Part shown: positions 30,455-40,608 of the stretch, in pieces
Position numbering within the stretch: the stretch's first letter is position 1
Layout of the letters: every line of letters starts with the position of its first letter
Origin: Malachius bipustulatus
Taxonomy: Eukaryota; Arthropoda; Insecta; Coleoptera; Melyridae
Assembly (NCBI GenBank): GCA_910589415.1
Contig: OU342637.1
Location: forward strand, 38,160,162-38,224,161
Direction of reading: 5' to 3'
Length of the DNA: 64,000 nucleotides
Position numbers and translations under genes: made by a program
The notes under the pieces: generated by a model
Told to the model about the DNA's origin: nothing
What the model saw: the letters and a program-made list of their open reading frames with translations, nothing else
Databases searched by the model: none

Positions 30455-30827
30455 AAAATTTTAATTTTAGGCTCCGCGCATTTTTTCAAAAATGACTGTT
30501 AACCAGCTTAAGTTTAAGCTAGCGGAGCATGCGCTAAAAAGTGGTTTAAGAAAATAAAATCGTAACTCCACTTGCACAGTAATTAAAGGCTAATTAAAGA
30601 CTAATTAAATTCCCCAATAAAAAATTTCCAGCTTCGTGCATTTTTTCAAAAATTACTGTTCTGCTAGCTTAATTAGCCGTTAATTTGCATTTAATTAGCC
30701 CTTAATTACTGTGCAAGTGGAATTATGATTTTATTTTCTTAAAACACTTTTTAGTCATGTTCTGCCAGTTTAAGTGCTATCAGAACAGTCATTATTGAAA
30801 AAACGCGGGGCCTAAAATTTTTAATTA
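30455..30827. repeat. Inverted-repeat element with CTAATTAAA core
   Basis: TTTTAATTTTAGGCTCCGCG on the left mirrors the CGCGGGGCCTAAAATTTTTAA block on the right. The inner arms CCACTTGCACAGTAATTA (near 30568) and TAATTACTGTGCAAGTGG (near 30703) are complementary, with a centre near 30640. Confidence 0.7.
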
Positions 30828-30865
30828 TCGTGATCAGCTCGGCTCTCACTCAGCTTGCATAAACA

Positions 30866-31591
30866 TGGTGGGAAATTTTTGTTCTATACTCATCATTAGG
30901 ATCTCGTAAGCGGTAAGAGATACAGGGTCGGTTAAATTAGAGAAACTTATTTTATGTTGAATAAGATTCTGAAAAAAAATTTAGGATATTTTCAGTTGTA
31001 GCTGAAATATCTTGAAAAACTGAAATCTCGAGATTTTTTATTTTATCCATAATCTTGTTTATTATTGAAAATTATTAAATTATTTTTTTATTTTTTATTT
31101 TTATCTCACACTTCAAAAATTTATAAAGCCGACTAGATTCAAGAGTTTTCATAGCCAACTTTTGTTTTTCTTATAGCCGCCATATTGTTTTTTCATGTCC
31201 TTCGGTTAAAAAAAAGAAGAATTTTTTTTTAAATATTATTAATTTTTGGTTTCTTCGATTTCTTTATACCGAACGACTTAAAAAAAAAACAATATTGCGG
31301 CCATACGAAAAATAAAAGTTGGCTAGGAAAAGTCTGGGATCTAGTCGGCTTTGGAAAATTTTGAAACGTCAGATGGATAGCTCTTGACGACTTATGCAAG
31401 TCTACAAAAAATAATTTAATAATTTTCAATAATGAAAAAGATATGGGTAAAATAAAAATGTCGAGATTTCAGTTTTTTCAGGATATTTCAGCAAAGACTG
31501 AAAATTACCTAATTTTTTTTTTCAGAATCTTTTCAACATAAAATAGTGCAACTTTCCCAATGATGTATAGTACAAAAATTTCCCACTCTGT
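30866..31591. repeat. Long inverted repeat (foldback element)
   Basis: GGTGGGAAATTTTTGTTC at the left end mirrors GTACAAAAATTTCCCACTC at the right end. Inward matches include AGCCGACTAGATTC / GATCTAGTCGGCT and AGCCAACTTTTGTTTTTC / GAAAAATAAAAGTTGGCT. The centre is near 31235. Relatives are the unit split by Gypsy-B and the DNA flanking the LINE at 40609-42690. Confidence 0.75.
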
Positions 31592-31599
31592 ATATCTAT

Positions 31600-33600
31600 G
31601 CAGCTGAACATTACACTGCAGTAATGAGTTCCGTGATAAAATTACTCATATCTCGGACAATAATTATTGTACGTAATAAAAAGCTTTTACTATAGCTTTT
31701 TAAAAAAGAGGAGGTACAAAAAAATTCATACACACTCATCAATTTAAGGTATTTATACAAGTTGTTTCAGGGACAAGTTATATGAGATGAGACACCCTGT
31801 ACGTATGGGTGTACCGTGTACCTGTTATTTAGTAGAGTGTACACTTTCCAGGTCGTATAGTTCTTAATCAATTTTGGTGGTTCTTCTTTTTGTCGATTTG
31901 TCAAGAATCACTCATAGAAACACTGTTTACGACTGTCTGTCGCATTATGAAAGAATTTAGAAGTATGGATCAAATACCGACGATTACTAACTATCAAATC
32001 GCTGTAAACTTACAGTACCTACAGTTATTTTGAAATCACCTATAAACGAGAAACAGTTACAGGTAAGTAATCGTGACTACGTATCACATTAAAAGAGAGT
32101 TGAAGAGACTAGTCTACTATTCAATTAATCTGGTATCTTCGACGCTGTAGCGTTCGCTTTCCTATTCAAATGAATTTGGTCGAGATTAGAGTGTTTCTAA
32201 ACGATTTATTTTATAAATTGAAAGGACTACCTTGCGTCGAGCAAGTCGCAAGAGTATAGCTGCTTTTAGTCCAGCTGTTCGAAACTGGCTGCGAAACCTC
32301 GAGGTATGTTAGTAACTCAAAATAAGAGACAGATGGCGCTAGTGTCAGTATCAATCCAGGACTGAAGTAGACATGGTTGCCGAGTGTTTTATTATGTCCC
32401 AGCTCCTTGTGATTTCGGATTGATCTTACTGATGTAGAGTAGTCGTCCCCAGATGGGAAGAAATCCGGCAATAGAAACGCTATAGGAATGAGTTTTTTCA
32501 AGTTTGGTCGTGAAGCGAATCCAACGCTCACTTTCTTCTGGTGTGTTTCAAAGACTTAACGTGCAAATTTTTGATCTTGTCTTATAGTGTTGATGTGTGT
32601 AGTTTTAAATAAATACAGGTATGCAGATAAAATTGAGGATTGTAGTAGCATTGCTAAATTCTATTCGTATTTTCTTTAGATTGAAATTTGAAGAATCGGC
32701 ATGTAATACCGTAATTTAGCAAGGCCCTATGGCAGTAAAATAGCTTCCACTCTTGTCTTGATCTTGATCTTGATTTTTGACTTTAGTTTTGGTCTTAATC
32801 TTAGTTTTGAGTCTTAATCTTCATTGTGGCTTTTCGTCTTGATTTCCGGCGGTTATATTCATCAACTTCAGCTCGTCAGCCATCTTGAGCTTGGTTTGAA
32901 GAACCTATCGTAGACGTTTTCTTTTTTGCAAGGCAGGTGCGGACTATATAGAAGGAGGGCGAGGAACTAAAGGAACTTCTCTCTCTGTTCGGCAAAAGCA
33001 ACCAAGTCCAGCATAGTTCTGAACAAGGTACCTACCAAATTAATTAGTTCTTCGAGTAAATAAAATTAATTGATGATGAACCTGAAATACAGTAATGTTT
33101 TAATATTACTCATTAAATATTTTAATGAGTGTCAAATAAATGAACAGTTTGTTGTTTCTTTTATCCCGTGTTTAAATGTAAATTATTGATTATCGAATTT
33201 GTTCTTTGATGAAGATTAATTATGATGATGTTTATTTGAATCAGTTTTAGTTTCTTTTTAGTTCACCGTTTAACTCCCCCCCCCCCCCCCACCTTCTCCG
33301 TTCCTTTCGGGTTCAAACAAATCTGCGAGAACTCGGACGGAACGCGAGAAAATTTTCTACTTGCCTTTTACCCTTTTTATTTCAAAATAGAAAATACGGT
33401 AGGTAAGTAGAAAGTTGCAACGCATTAATATGAAGTTTCGATATCACCAAAATTTCCATGGCCAACTGAAGAAGTATTTAAATGAACACTAAAAAATAAA
33501 ATCCCCGCAAATAAATGAAAACCCCTCGCGAGAGGACAAAAGTGAATAAAATGAAAATAGGAAAGGAAAAATATGAAAATGGAGATGTGAAGGATCAATA
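31600..33600. other. Non-coding stretch with minor repeats
   Basis: Holds a TCTTGA/TCTTAATC microrepeat at about 32750-32840, a TATA-like ACTATATAGA at 32943-32952 followed by a CTCTCTCTG start-like stretch, AAATAAAATT near 33058, and 15 C at 33276-33290. The TATA plus poly(A)-like order resembles an LTR, but no terminal repeats were found. The minus-strand ORF at 32211-32531 has no recognised domain. Confidence 0.35.
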
Positions 33601-33604
33601 TCTG

Positions 33605-33682
33605 TGTTCTCGTAGCTAGTGGTCAGAATATATTGAGCACAACCGGAAAACGTTGGGTTCGAATCCCATTCTAGACACAATA
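33605..33682 (+). repeat. tRNA-derived SINE head or tRNA pseudogene
   Basis: An A-box-like TAGCTAGTGGTCAGAAT is followed about 35 bases later by a good B box, GGGTTCGAATCCC, as in pol III promoters. Pairing of the tRNA arms is poor, so a SINE or pseudogene is more likely than a working tRNA. Confidence 0.5.
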
Positions 33683-33699
33683 CTTTTTCCTCGATTCTT

Positions 33700-34828
33700 T
33701 CTAACACATTCTCATCCATTAGAACGATGTCACGTAGGTAGTATTAGATGGAATAATCCGCTGCGTTGTCGACACGCTGAGGTGATATAACTTCTACTAG
33801 CGTCCTTTTTATTTTTCCTTCCAGTATGTTCAAGGTTCTGGAATGTTTAATGTAATACCGCTACTCATAGTTTATGCAGTTTATATTACTTTACTTATAC
33901 TTATTCAGATTTTAATGATCTCTTAGGTTTATAAATTTATGTCTCTGACTTGTAAACTACGTTTTTTAATAGGCATGAACGTTAAATTTCAATTGATAAT
34001 TATTTTGTAATAGAAATTTACTTCTTCTCTTCTTCTACACCCGCTCACATAAAAAATGTATAATAAACTACCGAAGGCAGGCCTAGGCATACAAATGCTA
34101 TTATTCTTTCGGTCCTTTCTTATTCACTAAAATCACACCACACAATATAATATTGTATTATAATCGGAGAGGACTATTGTTTTGTTTGTGCAATTATTCA
34201 AAAAGTCATACATGCTTACCAAATTGAGGTACTCAATCAGCTTTTGAATATGAAATGACTGCACGAATGTGTAGGTACCTAAATGTTCGTTCCCAAGACA
34301 GTCAAAATATTAATCATCCTTAACAGGCGGTATTAAAAAGTTTCAACAGCGACAACACACCGTATATAAAATAAAATACAGGTTTTTAATAGAATCCATA
34401 ATTTCATCATTATAATGTAGTTTACAGCCACTTGCATTTTTAATGAAGGTAATATAAGCTCGGTGGAAAACGAGATGAGACTTAACGATATAGTTAACAT
34501 ATAACATAATGCATTTCTAAAAAAGATATGTTCATTCTGAATCGGCAATCACAAGTAGTATTAATGCGATTTGAGGAGCTTAATTGTTCAACTGCTCTTG
34601 ATTTTGCATTTTCTGTGCCGTCAATGAATCTTTTACTCTTTTGTGAACAAATAAAGAATTAATTACTCTGACGTCACAGAAAAACCTGATAGGTACATGG
34701 TACATCCTATCTATACTATGTGATGTGCAAAAAGTTTGATGAGTACTGTTTAAATGTATGCACAAAAAAAAATACACCAACTAATATAAAAAAGACAAAA
34801 ACAAAAAGTTAGTACCCTGAAGCCATGA
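33700..34828. other. AT-rich spacer, no gene seen
   Basis: Only short ORFs without domains (34333-34548 and 34580-34780, minus strand). Confidence 0.4.
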
Positions 34829-35239
34829 ACTGCTTGTGATGTAAATCTTAAACCACTAAAAACACTTCAAAATAAAGCAATAAAATGTATTTACAATTTA
34901 CCATATCTGGAACCAACAACTAATCTATATAAACCAAAAAAATTATTTGATTTAAACCACATTTATAAATACAAAATTTGCTGCTTTATTTTTAACTTAT
35001 TAAGGAAAAATAAACATACAAATATTATTTTCAATCAAAATTCACAAAATTATAATTATAACACAAGACAGCGAGATCATTTATCATTAATAAATATAAA
35101 ATCTAATTTTGGCAAAAAATCGATTTATTTTCAAGGATTTCAAATTTATAATAATTTACCACAAACTATAAAAAAAGTGCAATCATTAAAAAATTTTAAA
35201 GTAAAAACTAAAGAATATTTTTTGGGTTCAGCAAATTAA
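34829..35239 (+). pseudogene. 5'-truncated LINE fragment, ORF2 C-terminus
   Basis: Without an ATG this frame is easily missed. It is open from 34829 to a TAA at 35237-35239. It reads like the tail of a CR1/L2- or Jockey-type ORF2: LKTLQNKAIKCIYNLPYL, then LFDLNHIYKYKICCFIFN, TRQRDHL and YNNLPQTIKKV. The fragment is extremely A-rich on its coding strand. An AATAAA near 35410 and a long A tail ending at about 35444 follow, giving the typical anatomy of a 5'-truncated retrotransposed copy. Confidence 0.7.
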
Positions 35240-35419
35240 AACAGAAAATAAACCATTTCTTTGTTTTGTTATAGTGTTATGATGCTTATTCTTATTAGTG
35301 TTTTCTTATTTTTTGTTATTATTATTGATCTTGAGTTACTTACTGTTAATTTTATTAGAAAATTATTTCATAGGTTCCTGATATAAACTTTATGTTTCTA
35401 AGGACCACAAATAAATAAA

Positions 35420-35444
35420 CAAAAAAAAAAAAAAAAAAAAAAAA
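35420..35444 (+). other. Poly(A) tail of the LINE fragment
   Basis: About 25 A residues directly after an AATAAATAAAC stretch. Confidence 0.8.
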
Positions 35445-35653
35445 GGTGACAGGCTGCGAGACATGACTATTTAATTAAGTTTGCCGGAAATGGGTTCAGG
35501 TCAAGTGCTTGAGTAAGGGGGTAACCGAACGTGAAGTGACCTTTAATGGTGTTCGATTCTATGAGGTAATGAGTGAGACATTGTCATGTAAGAACCGAAA
35601 ATCTTGACCTACAGCAACCTTAATAAAAATCACCACAATATTCCTGATCATAT

Positions 35654-36522
35654 TGTAACGAAATCCGAGGCTTTCGTTTATAATAATTCTAATTAGTTAC
35701 TTATTAGAGATAGTTTATTTATTATATTTATTCAGTTCGAAGCAGGGAAACAAGGTTTTTGCGGCGGCGATAGCGGCTTTATCACTTCTCCGCAGGCTAT
35801 AAAAGCAAAGGACATCCGAAGAACGGACAGTGTTTGTTTGGGTATATTGACCATCAAGCATTCAACTCCTGCCAGGTGTACTGAGCCTGCAGGAGCCAGC
35901 ACCCCGCGGTGGATGTACTGAGTCCACCGACCGGGTAAACAGGCAGCGAGACGCGAGCCGGGTACTGACCGGCGCGCGTTTCATTTCTCTGGTGGGTTTA
36001 GTGAGCCCCCAGAGACAGGACAGGACCGGGCAACCGACGTGCGTGTACTGAGCGCACCGAGGGGGAAGGCCGATGCATCGAGTCGGCCGATGCATTGAGT
36101 CGGCCAATTAATTTTCCTTTATTTTCACGTCTTATTGAGACGTGGATTAACTAGCAGGTCTCGTCTGTGCGGCTTGTATTGAGAGCCCACGGGGCCTGCT
36201 ACCTCCCGTTCTCTAGACGGACGAGATTAGAGGCCAGCAAGAACCGATCGCGCGTTCCGGTACGGCGAAGCAGGTGACGCGTACCAGCGAGGTCTCGAGG
36301 GTTACTGAAGGTACAGCGGCGGCTGGGGGACCTCGGATTACTGCGGCCTGCTCGTCCAGTGGTAGGAGCCATATACCTAAAACCGCCATCGCCCTTGATA
36401 ATATTATTTAGTTTATTGTATACATATAGTTAATTTGTAAATAAAAATTATTTTTAAATATCTTAGTAACGGGTTACTTGGGGATCCACGCACGAATTAT
36501 TTAAATTAAAATACCCGTTACA
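35654..36522 (+). mobile_element. Solo LTR A, Gypsy-B-related
   Basis: 869 bp, TGTAACGAAATCC...CCCGTTACA, with ATAT on both sides (35650-35653 and 36523-36526). The ends match the Gypsy-B LTR. The interior carries TATAAAAG at 35798-35805, a hairpin array and AAATAAAAAT. No internal region accompanies it, so it is the product of LTR-LTR recombination. Confidence 0.92.
35866..36200 (+). other. Tandem hairpin array in solo LTR A
   Basis: Nine hairpins around the constant loop. 35866-35895: CTCCTGCCAGG / CCTGCAGGAG, TGTACTGAG. 35907-35929: CGGTGGA / TCCACCG, TGTACTGAG. 35951-35979: ACGCGAGCCG / CGGCGCGCGT, GGTACTGAC. 35987-36014: CTCTGGTGGG / CCCCCAGAG, TTTAGTGAG. 36039-36057: GTGCG / CGCAC, TGTACTGAG. 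36068-36088: GGCCGA / TCGGCC, TGCATCGAG. 36085-36105: GGCCGA / TCGGCC, TGCATTGAG. 36126-36144: CACGT / ACGTG, CTTATTGAG. 36167-36190: GTGCGGCT / AGCCCAC, TGTATTGAG, enclosed by AGCAGG (36153) / CCTGCT (36200). Stems are unrelated to those in Gypsy-B although the loops agree, which is evidence for structure under selection. Confidence 0.85.
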
Positions 36523-36526
36523 ATAT

Positions 36527-37620
36527 TCTTACAAATGTTTGATGACAAAAATGAGTTATGCTTACAAAAGAATTATGTTGTTTTGGCAGTCCGTCCCCTT
36601 AAACAGATTCCGTTCCACATCACAATGATAGAGTCAAGTATGAATGCCACCATTATTAGAATAAAACGTTCTTCGCAAAGCAGACCTGGTCGTCTCTACA
36701 CAGAACTCATAAGAATTAGAGTCGTAACCTAATGATTATTAGCGATTAGCCCTGTTTTGCGGTCCGTGTAGCCCCAAATACGTTGTCTAATCGCACTTGC
36801 TGAAATTTCTGGACCAAAAGGACCTTCAAGAACATTCCTTTTTTGAACGAACATGCGTATCAGGCATTTGAGAAGTTTATAAGGTAACGAGCGGTCCTGT
36901 ACCCTTGACCGTACAGTGGTACGGTGTTCCGGTGGTAAGTTCCGGTCAGCTCCAATTTTTTTGAGGTCTTTTTTTAATGTTTGTTCTGCTGTAAGGACCG
37001 GTTTGACAAGGTCCGGTCAGCTCGAATTTGAAAATTAGATTTTTGCAATGTCCGGTTTATCAACATCTGGTCAGCTCCAAAATTCCAGCATTTTCCAAAC
37101 TGGACCTCGAAAAAAAATTGAGGTGATCAATAAGCCCTTGTGTAACGCCAGCTTGAAGCATTCGAGCACTTCAATTGGCCTCTTCTGCACTTCATCTTCT
37201 TTGATTCACATTTTATTAATTAAAATCAATAAAATTTATTGTAAGCACCTGACCCGACTTTACTTCACCTCTAACTTGTTTTTAAACAAAATCGAACCAA
37301 TAATAGTAATTTCTATGAAAATACGTTTATTTCCAGGACTCGCCTGAACTATTTTGCTGTGCGTATAGGTATGTAACTCACGCACGAGTTTACGTCAAAA
37401 TGTAGCATGTAATGTCTTTTCATTAAGCAGAACGCATTTTTGTATCAGAGCTTCTTGTGCACTTTGCACCTATTTGAAAAATGCGTTATCGTACCTAGAC
37501 GTCTTGAGAAGTTGGACCGCTTTAAAGGTTGGTAGGTACCACCCTACCTAATTAGAAAATTATTAAAAATGCTTGAAATCATGAAAATTGCTTATTGTTA
37601 CGAATTTTTATCAAAATAAT
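36527..37620. other. Spacer with GGTCAGCTC repeats
   Basis: Three spaced copies of a CCGGTCAGCTC-like motif occur near 36943, 37010 and 37068, each followed by an A/T-rich run. The ORFs at 36535-36732 and 37048-37347 have no recognised domain. Confidence 0.4.
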
Positions 37621-37623
37621 TGC

Positions 37624-38650
37624 TCAAAATTTTGTCCTTGCGCCTTCAAACAAATCTAAGCTAGACGCACAAATGTTGGTCTGCACTTGCTGTAGTATTT
37701 GAGGCGTAACGGTTTCAACAGCAGCACCCGAGGCAGCACCATTTTCACACAAGCACCAATTCTCACTATTAGGTCTTTCTCACTTTAGACAGCGGTGCGA
37801 TAAACAGTTGATTTGATGTGACCCCCAAAAGAAAAAGTCGAGTGGGGTGAGATCCGGGGACCTCGCTGGCCAAATAGGTCCATTGCGACCTATCAATCTT
37901 CCTGGGTATTGTTCATCTAGCCAGGTTCTCACTAGACCAGCAAAAAGAGCTGGGGGGCACCGTCCAACTGCATCCACATATCTTGTATTTCAGCTAGGAG
38001 GTTGTCTAATCGTTCCTGTAGATCGCCGTTAAGAAATTCCAGGAAATTCTCTTCGTTTAACATTTGCGGCAATATTATAGGTCCCACAAGCTCATTCCCC
38101 AGAATCCCAGCCTACACATTAGATGTTGATAGTGATGTTCAACCGACACACGCGAGTTTTCCAAAGCGTAATGATGATTATTGTGCTGATTGAAGAAACC
38201 ATCATGAGACAAATTTGCTTTGTCGATGTATAATACGAGAAATGAAGGCGTGCTCTGCTTCTACTTGTCGCAACAACCACTGGCAGTAGTTGACTCGCGG
38301 TTGAAAATCGTTGAGTAAAAGAGTCTGCATCTTGGTGTATTGGTAAGGGTGATAGTCCTCACCAGTTACCGGCGATGAACTTATAAATGTATAAGTAGAG
38401 GAACGTGATAGCCCAACTTCTGCCGCTCTACTCGGTAGGCTGCATTTGGATCCTCTTGCAAAATTTTCAACACATCTTCCTCTATCTGAGGCGTCAAAGC
38501 AGAACGTGGGCGTCCGCGGTCTACATCTCCATTTGGAATTACATGACCAGTCTCTCGCAACCTTCCTTCCGATCTCCTGATGACGTTACCATTCGGATGT
38601 CTGGGAATTAGAAATCCTTGGTGTTGGGAATTGCTGCCGGCTGACACCGA
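37624..38650 (-). pseudogene. Tc1/mariner-superfamily transposase pseudogene
   Basis: Read on the minus strand, pieces in shifting frames give a transposase in the right order. An N-terminal helix-turn-helix region (38381-38647) has RLRETG and RGRPRSALTPQIEEDVLKIL. The middle part (about 38020-38380) has YHPYQYTKMQ, VNYCQWLLRQ and AGILGNELVGPIILPQML, with stops. The DDE tail (37780-37977) has PGRLIGRNGPI and SPDLTPLDFFFWG, the block with the last catalytic Asp. A C-terminal VTPQILQQVQ stretch ends at a TGA at 37624-37626. Insects commonly carry this family. The frame breaks make it inactive. The sequence stops abruptly near 38650, where a possible LTR remnant begins. Confidence 0.75.
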
Positions 38651-38950
38651 CCCTGTTCAGTTGGAGTGTGGGCGGCATGCGACCACTGGGAGTGGGAGAC
38701 GCTGCCTGGCCTGGGAACTACCGACTGAGCTGATGGCCGGAGTCAGTCAGTCGTGGACTCGTGGAGAGGTTCATTCATGTACCGCACGTAGTATTAATAA
38801 TACATTATATTCTTAACCGTATCTATTCTATTTTTATTAATCACCCCCTTATATCTGTCAGAAGTGGGATCCACTCAACTAGGACTTGGTACTTTGGCCC
38901 TGCCAAGGGTCGCCTCAGTGGTACTTTGGCCCCGCCAAAGATCGCGTCAG
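38651..38950 (+). repeat. Possible LTR-element remnant with 32-bp tandem duplication
   Basis: TGTTCAGTTGG...ATCTGTCA (about 38648-38867) is followed by GAAGTGGGATCC and then two copies of a unit built on GGTACTTTGGCCC / GCCAAAG (38886-38950). The layout suggests LTR end, primer region and leader, but no second LTR was found. Confidence 0.3.
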
Positions 38951-39079
38951 AGAAAAGATTTAGAGGAGGTACACCCACGACGTCCCCGCCACGCCATATA
39001 TCCATGAACCGTCAAGCACTGGATGAGCCGCCTCGAACACCACCGAGGGCAGGTAGCCGTTTTTTCGGAGTTCGATGAT

Positions 39080-40590
39080 GCTAAATCACAACTTAGGTAC
39101 TGCAGTTTTTCCGCCATTTTACCACCTGTATAGGGTGGCCCAATATCGCTGTACGTCATACAACTTTGTTATTTTAAATCGGTCACACCGTATATTACAA
39201 CAGTTTCAGATTGTCTAAGGAAATTAAGTAAGAATGATATTTTTTAAATTTGAAATTTATCACGAGTAGTTGAAAACGGCTCATGATAATATCGCACAAC
39301 GACTTACATGTCCCTATCTTCATTTTCATGCACTATCCTATGATGTATTTGATTTTTTATACAGGGCGATGAAAAATTAGATTTTTCATCACCCTGTAAA
39401 ATAATTTCATCCACACAATAGGATACCACACAATAGTTAAGATGGAGACATGTAACCTGTTTTGTCATTATGAGAGGTCAATGCATCAATAAGAACTAAG
39501 CGATATGGGCGAAAAATAGAATTTCTTCGTCCTCTTCGCTCTTATAATCGATGATGAATGAAAAATCGTAGGTGGCTTTGTTCGTTGCTTCAATATGCGA
39601 AGAGAAAACAATGTATTATTTTCCAGTTCCGGCATACCTAATATCAAAGCACTCACCGTTTCAGTAGCTCCACATAAACACACCCTCAACGCAAAAAATG
39701 GTAACGGATAAGATTAAATCTTGTCAGAGCTACAGGGAATTGAAAATATACCTAGTTCTAGATCTAGACACAGGATACACGATCAAATTTTTAATCCAAA
39801 TTTTGGAGTCCCACATGGAACAACTTTGAGACATTTGTTATTTATTTATCATCGTTACTAATTATGGAAATAATGTTTATTGTTTGCTATAATAATTATG
39901 TAGGTCATTTGAAGACAATCCGTCATTAAATTTGTTGATGAAGAAAGGTTGTTCGGTTTCTAATAATTATTACATTCAAAAGTTGTTTACGCCCAAAACT
40001 TTGATTTGACGTACTCAGATATTACAGTAATAATGATTACAGAGAAAATGTGCCCCACCTCCATCCGCCCTAATAATTTTCGAAAAGTTACCTACAGTTT
40101 TTTATATAAATAAGGAGATATGAGTGCTGTAGACAACAAAGACAGATCTTGTTCTTAAAACATAATATAAATTGTCCCAGATTATTTAACCAGCTTTCAT
40201 TAATGTATGCCACAGGTATGCCAGAGTGTAAATCTCTGGACAACTTCACATTGTTATAGACCTAGATTTTCCAGCCTTCTCCGCTATATAGGGATTCAAT
40301 GTGTCAACTGTTTCAACGATTGTCAACGATTCTGCCTGATGTTATTCTACGTATTATTTTATTCATCAGCTAATTGTAATTGACTGCACGGTTATGCTGG
40401 CATCGTCGTGATGGATAGTTTTGTTGTGTTGAATGTTTTGTATTTTTTAACAAATATTTTATAATTTTCCTACTATACAGAGATACAGAGTCGGTTAAAT
40501 TATAGAAAATACAATTTTGGGGTAATCTCGAATCTTTGAAGACATAGATGATATCTGTAACCGTTCCTGAAATATCCTGAAACACTTCAA
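39080..40590. other. Non-coding stretch with short repeats
   Basis: Includes the mini-hairpin at 39360-39398 and, from about 40480, the flank of a foldback-type repeat that the next LINE interrupted. No gene seen. Confidence 0.4.
39360..39398. repeat. 39-bp perfect-ended hairpin, TACAGGG...CCCTGTA
   Basis: TACAGGGCGATGAAAAAT faces ATTTTTCATCACCCTGTA. A sister copy is at 52529-52567. Both share flanking ACTTACATGTCCCTATCT-like sequence, also seen near 62616. Confidence 0.7.
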
Positions 40591-40593
40591 TTT

Positions 40594-40608
40594 TTTATTT
40601 TCTCAATA
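40594..40608. repeat. Target-site duplication, left copy
   Basis: TTTATTTTCTCAATA, repeated exactly at 42691-42705 on the far side of the LINE. Confidence 0.85.

Noticed and set aside
32211..32531. 106-codon minus-strand ORF
   Set aside because: No domain, no splice or repeat context, and composition like the spacer.
32702..33862. LTR element bounded by two ATGTAATACCG copies
   Set aside because: The match is only about 11 bases and no LTR pair or coding domain lies between.
36943..37090. CRISPR-like or satellite array from GGTCAGCTC repeats
   Set aside because: Only three degenerate copies with unequal spacing, in a eukaryotic genome.
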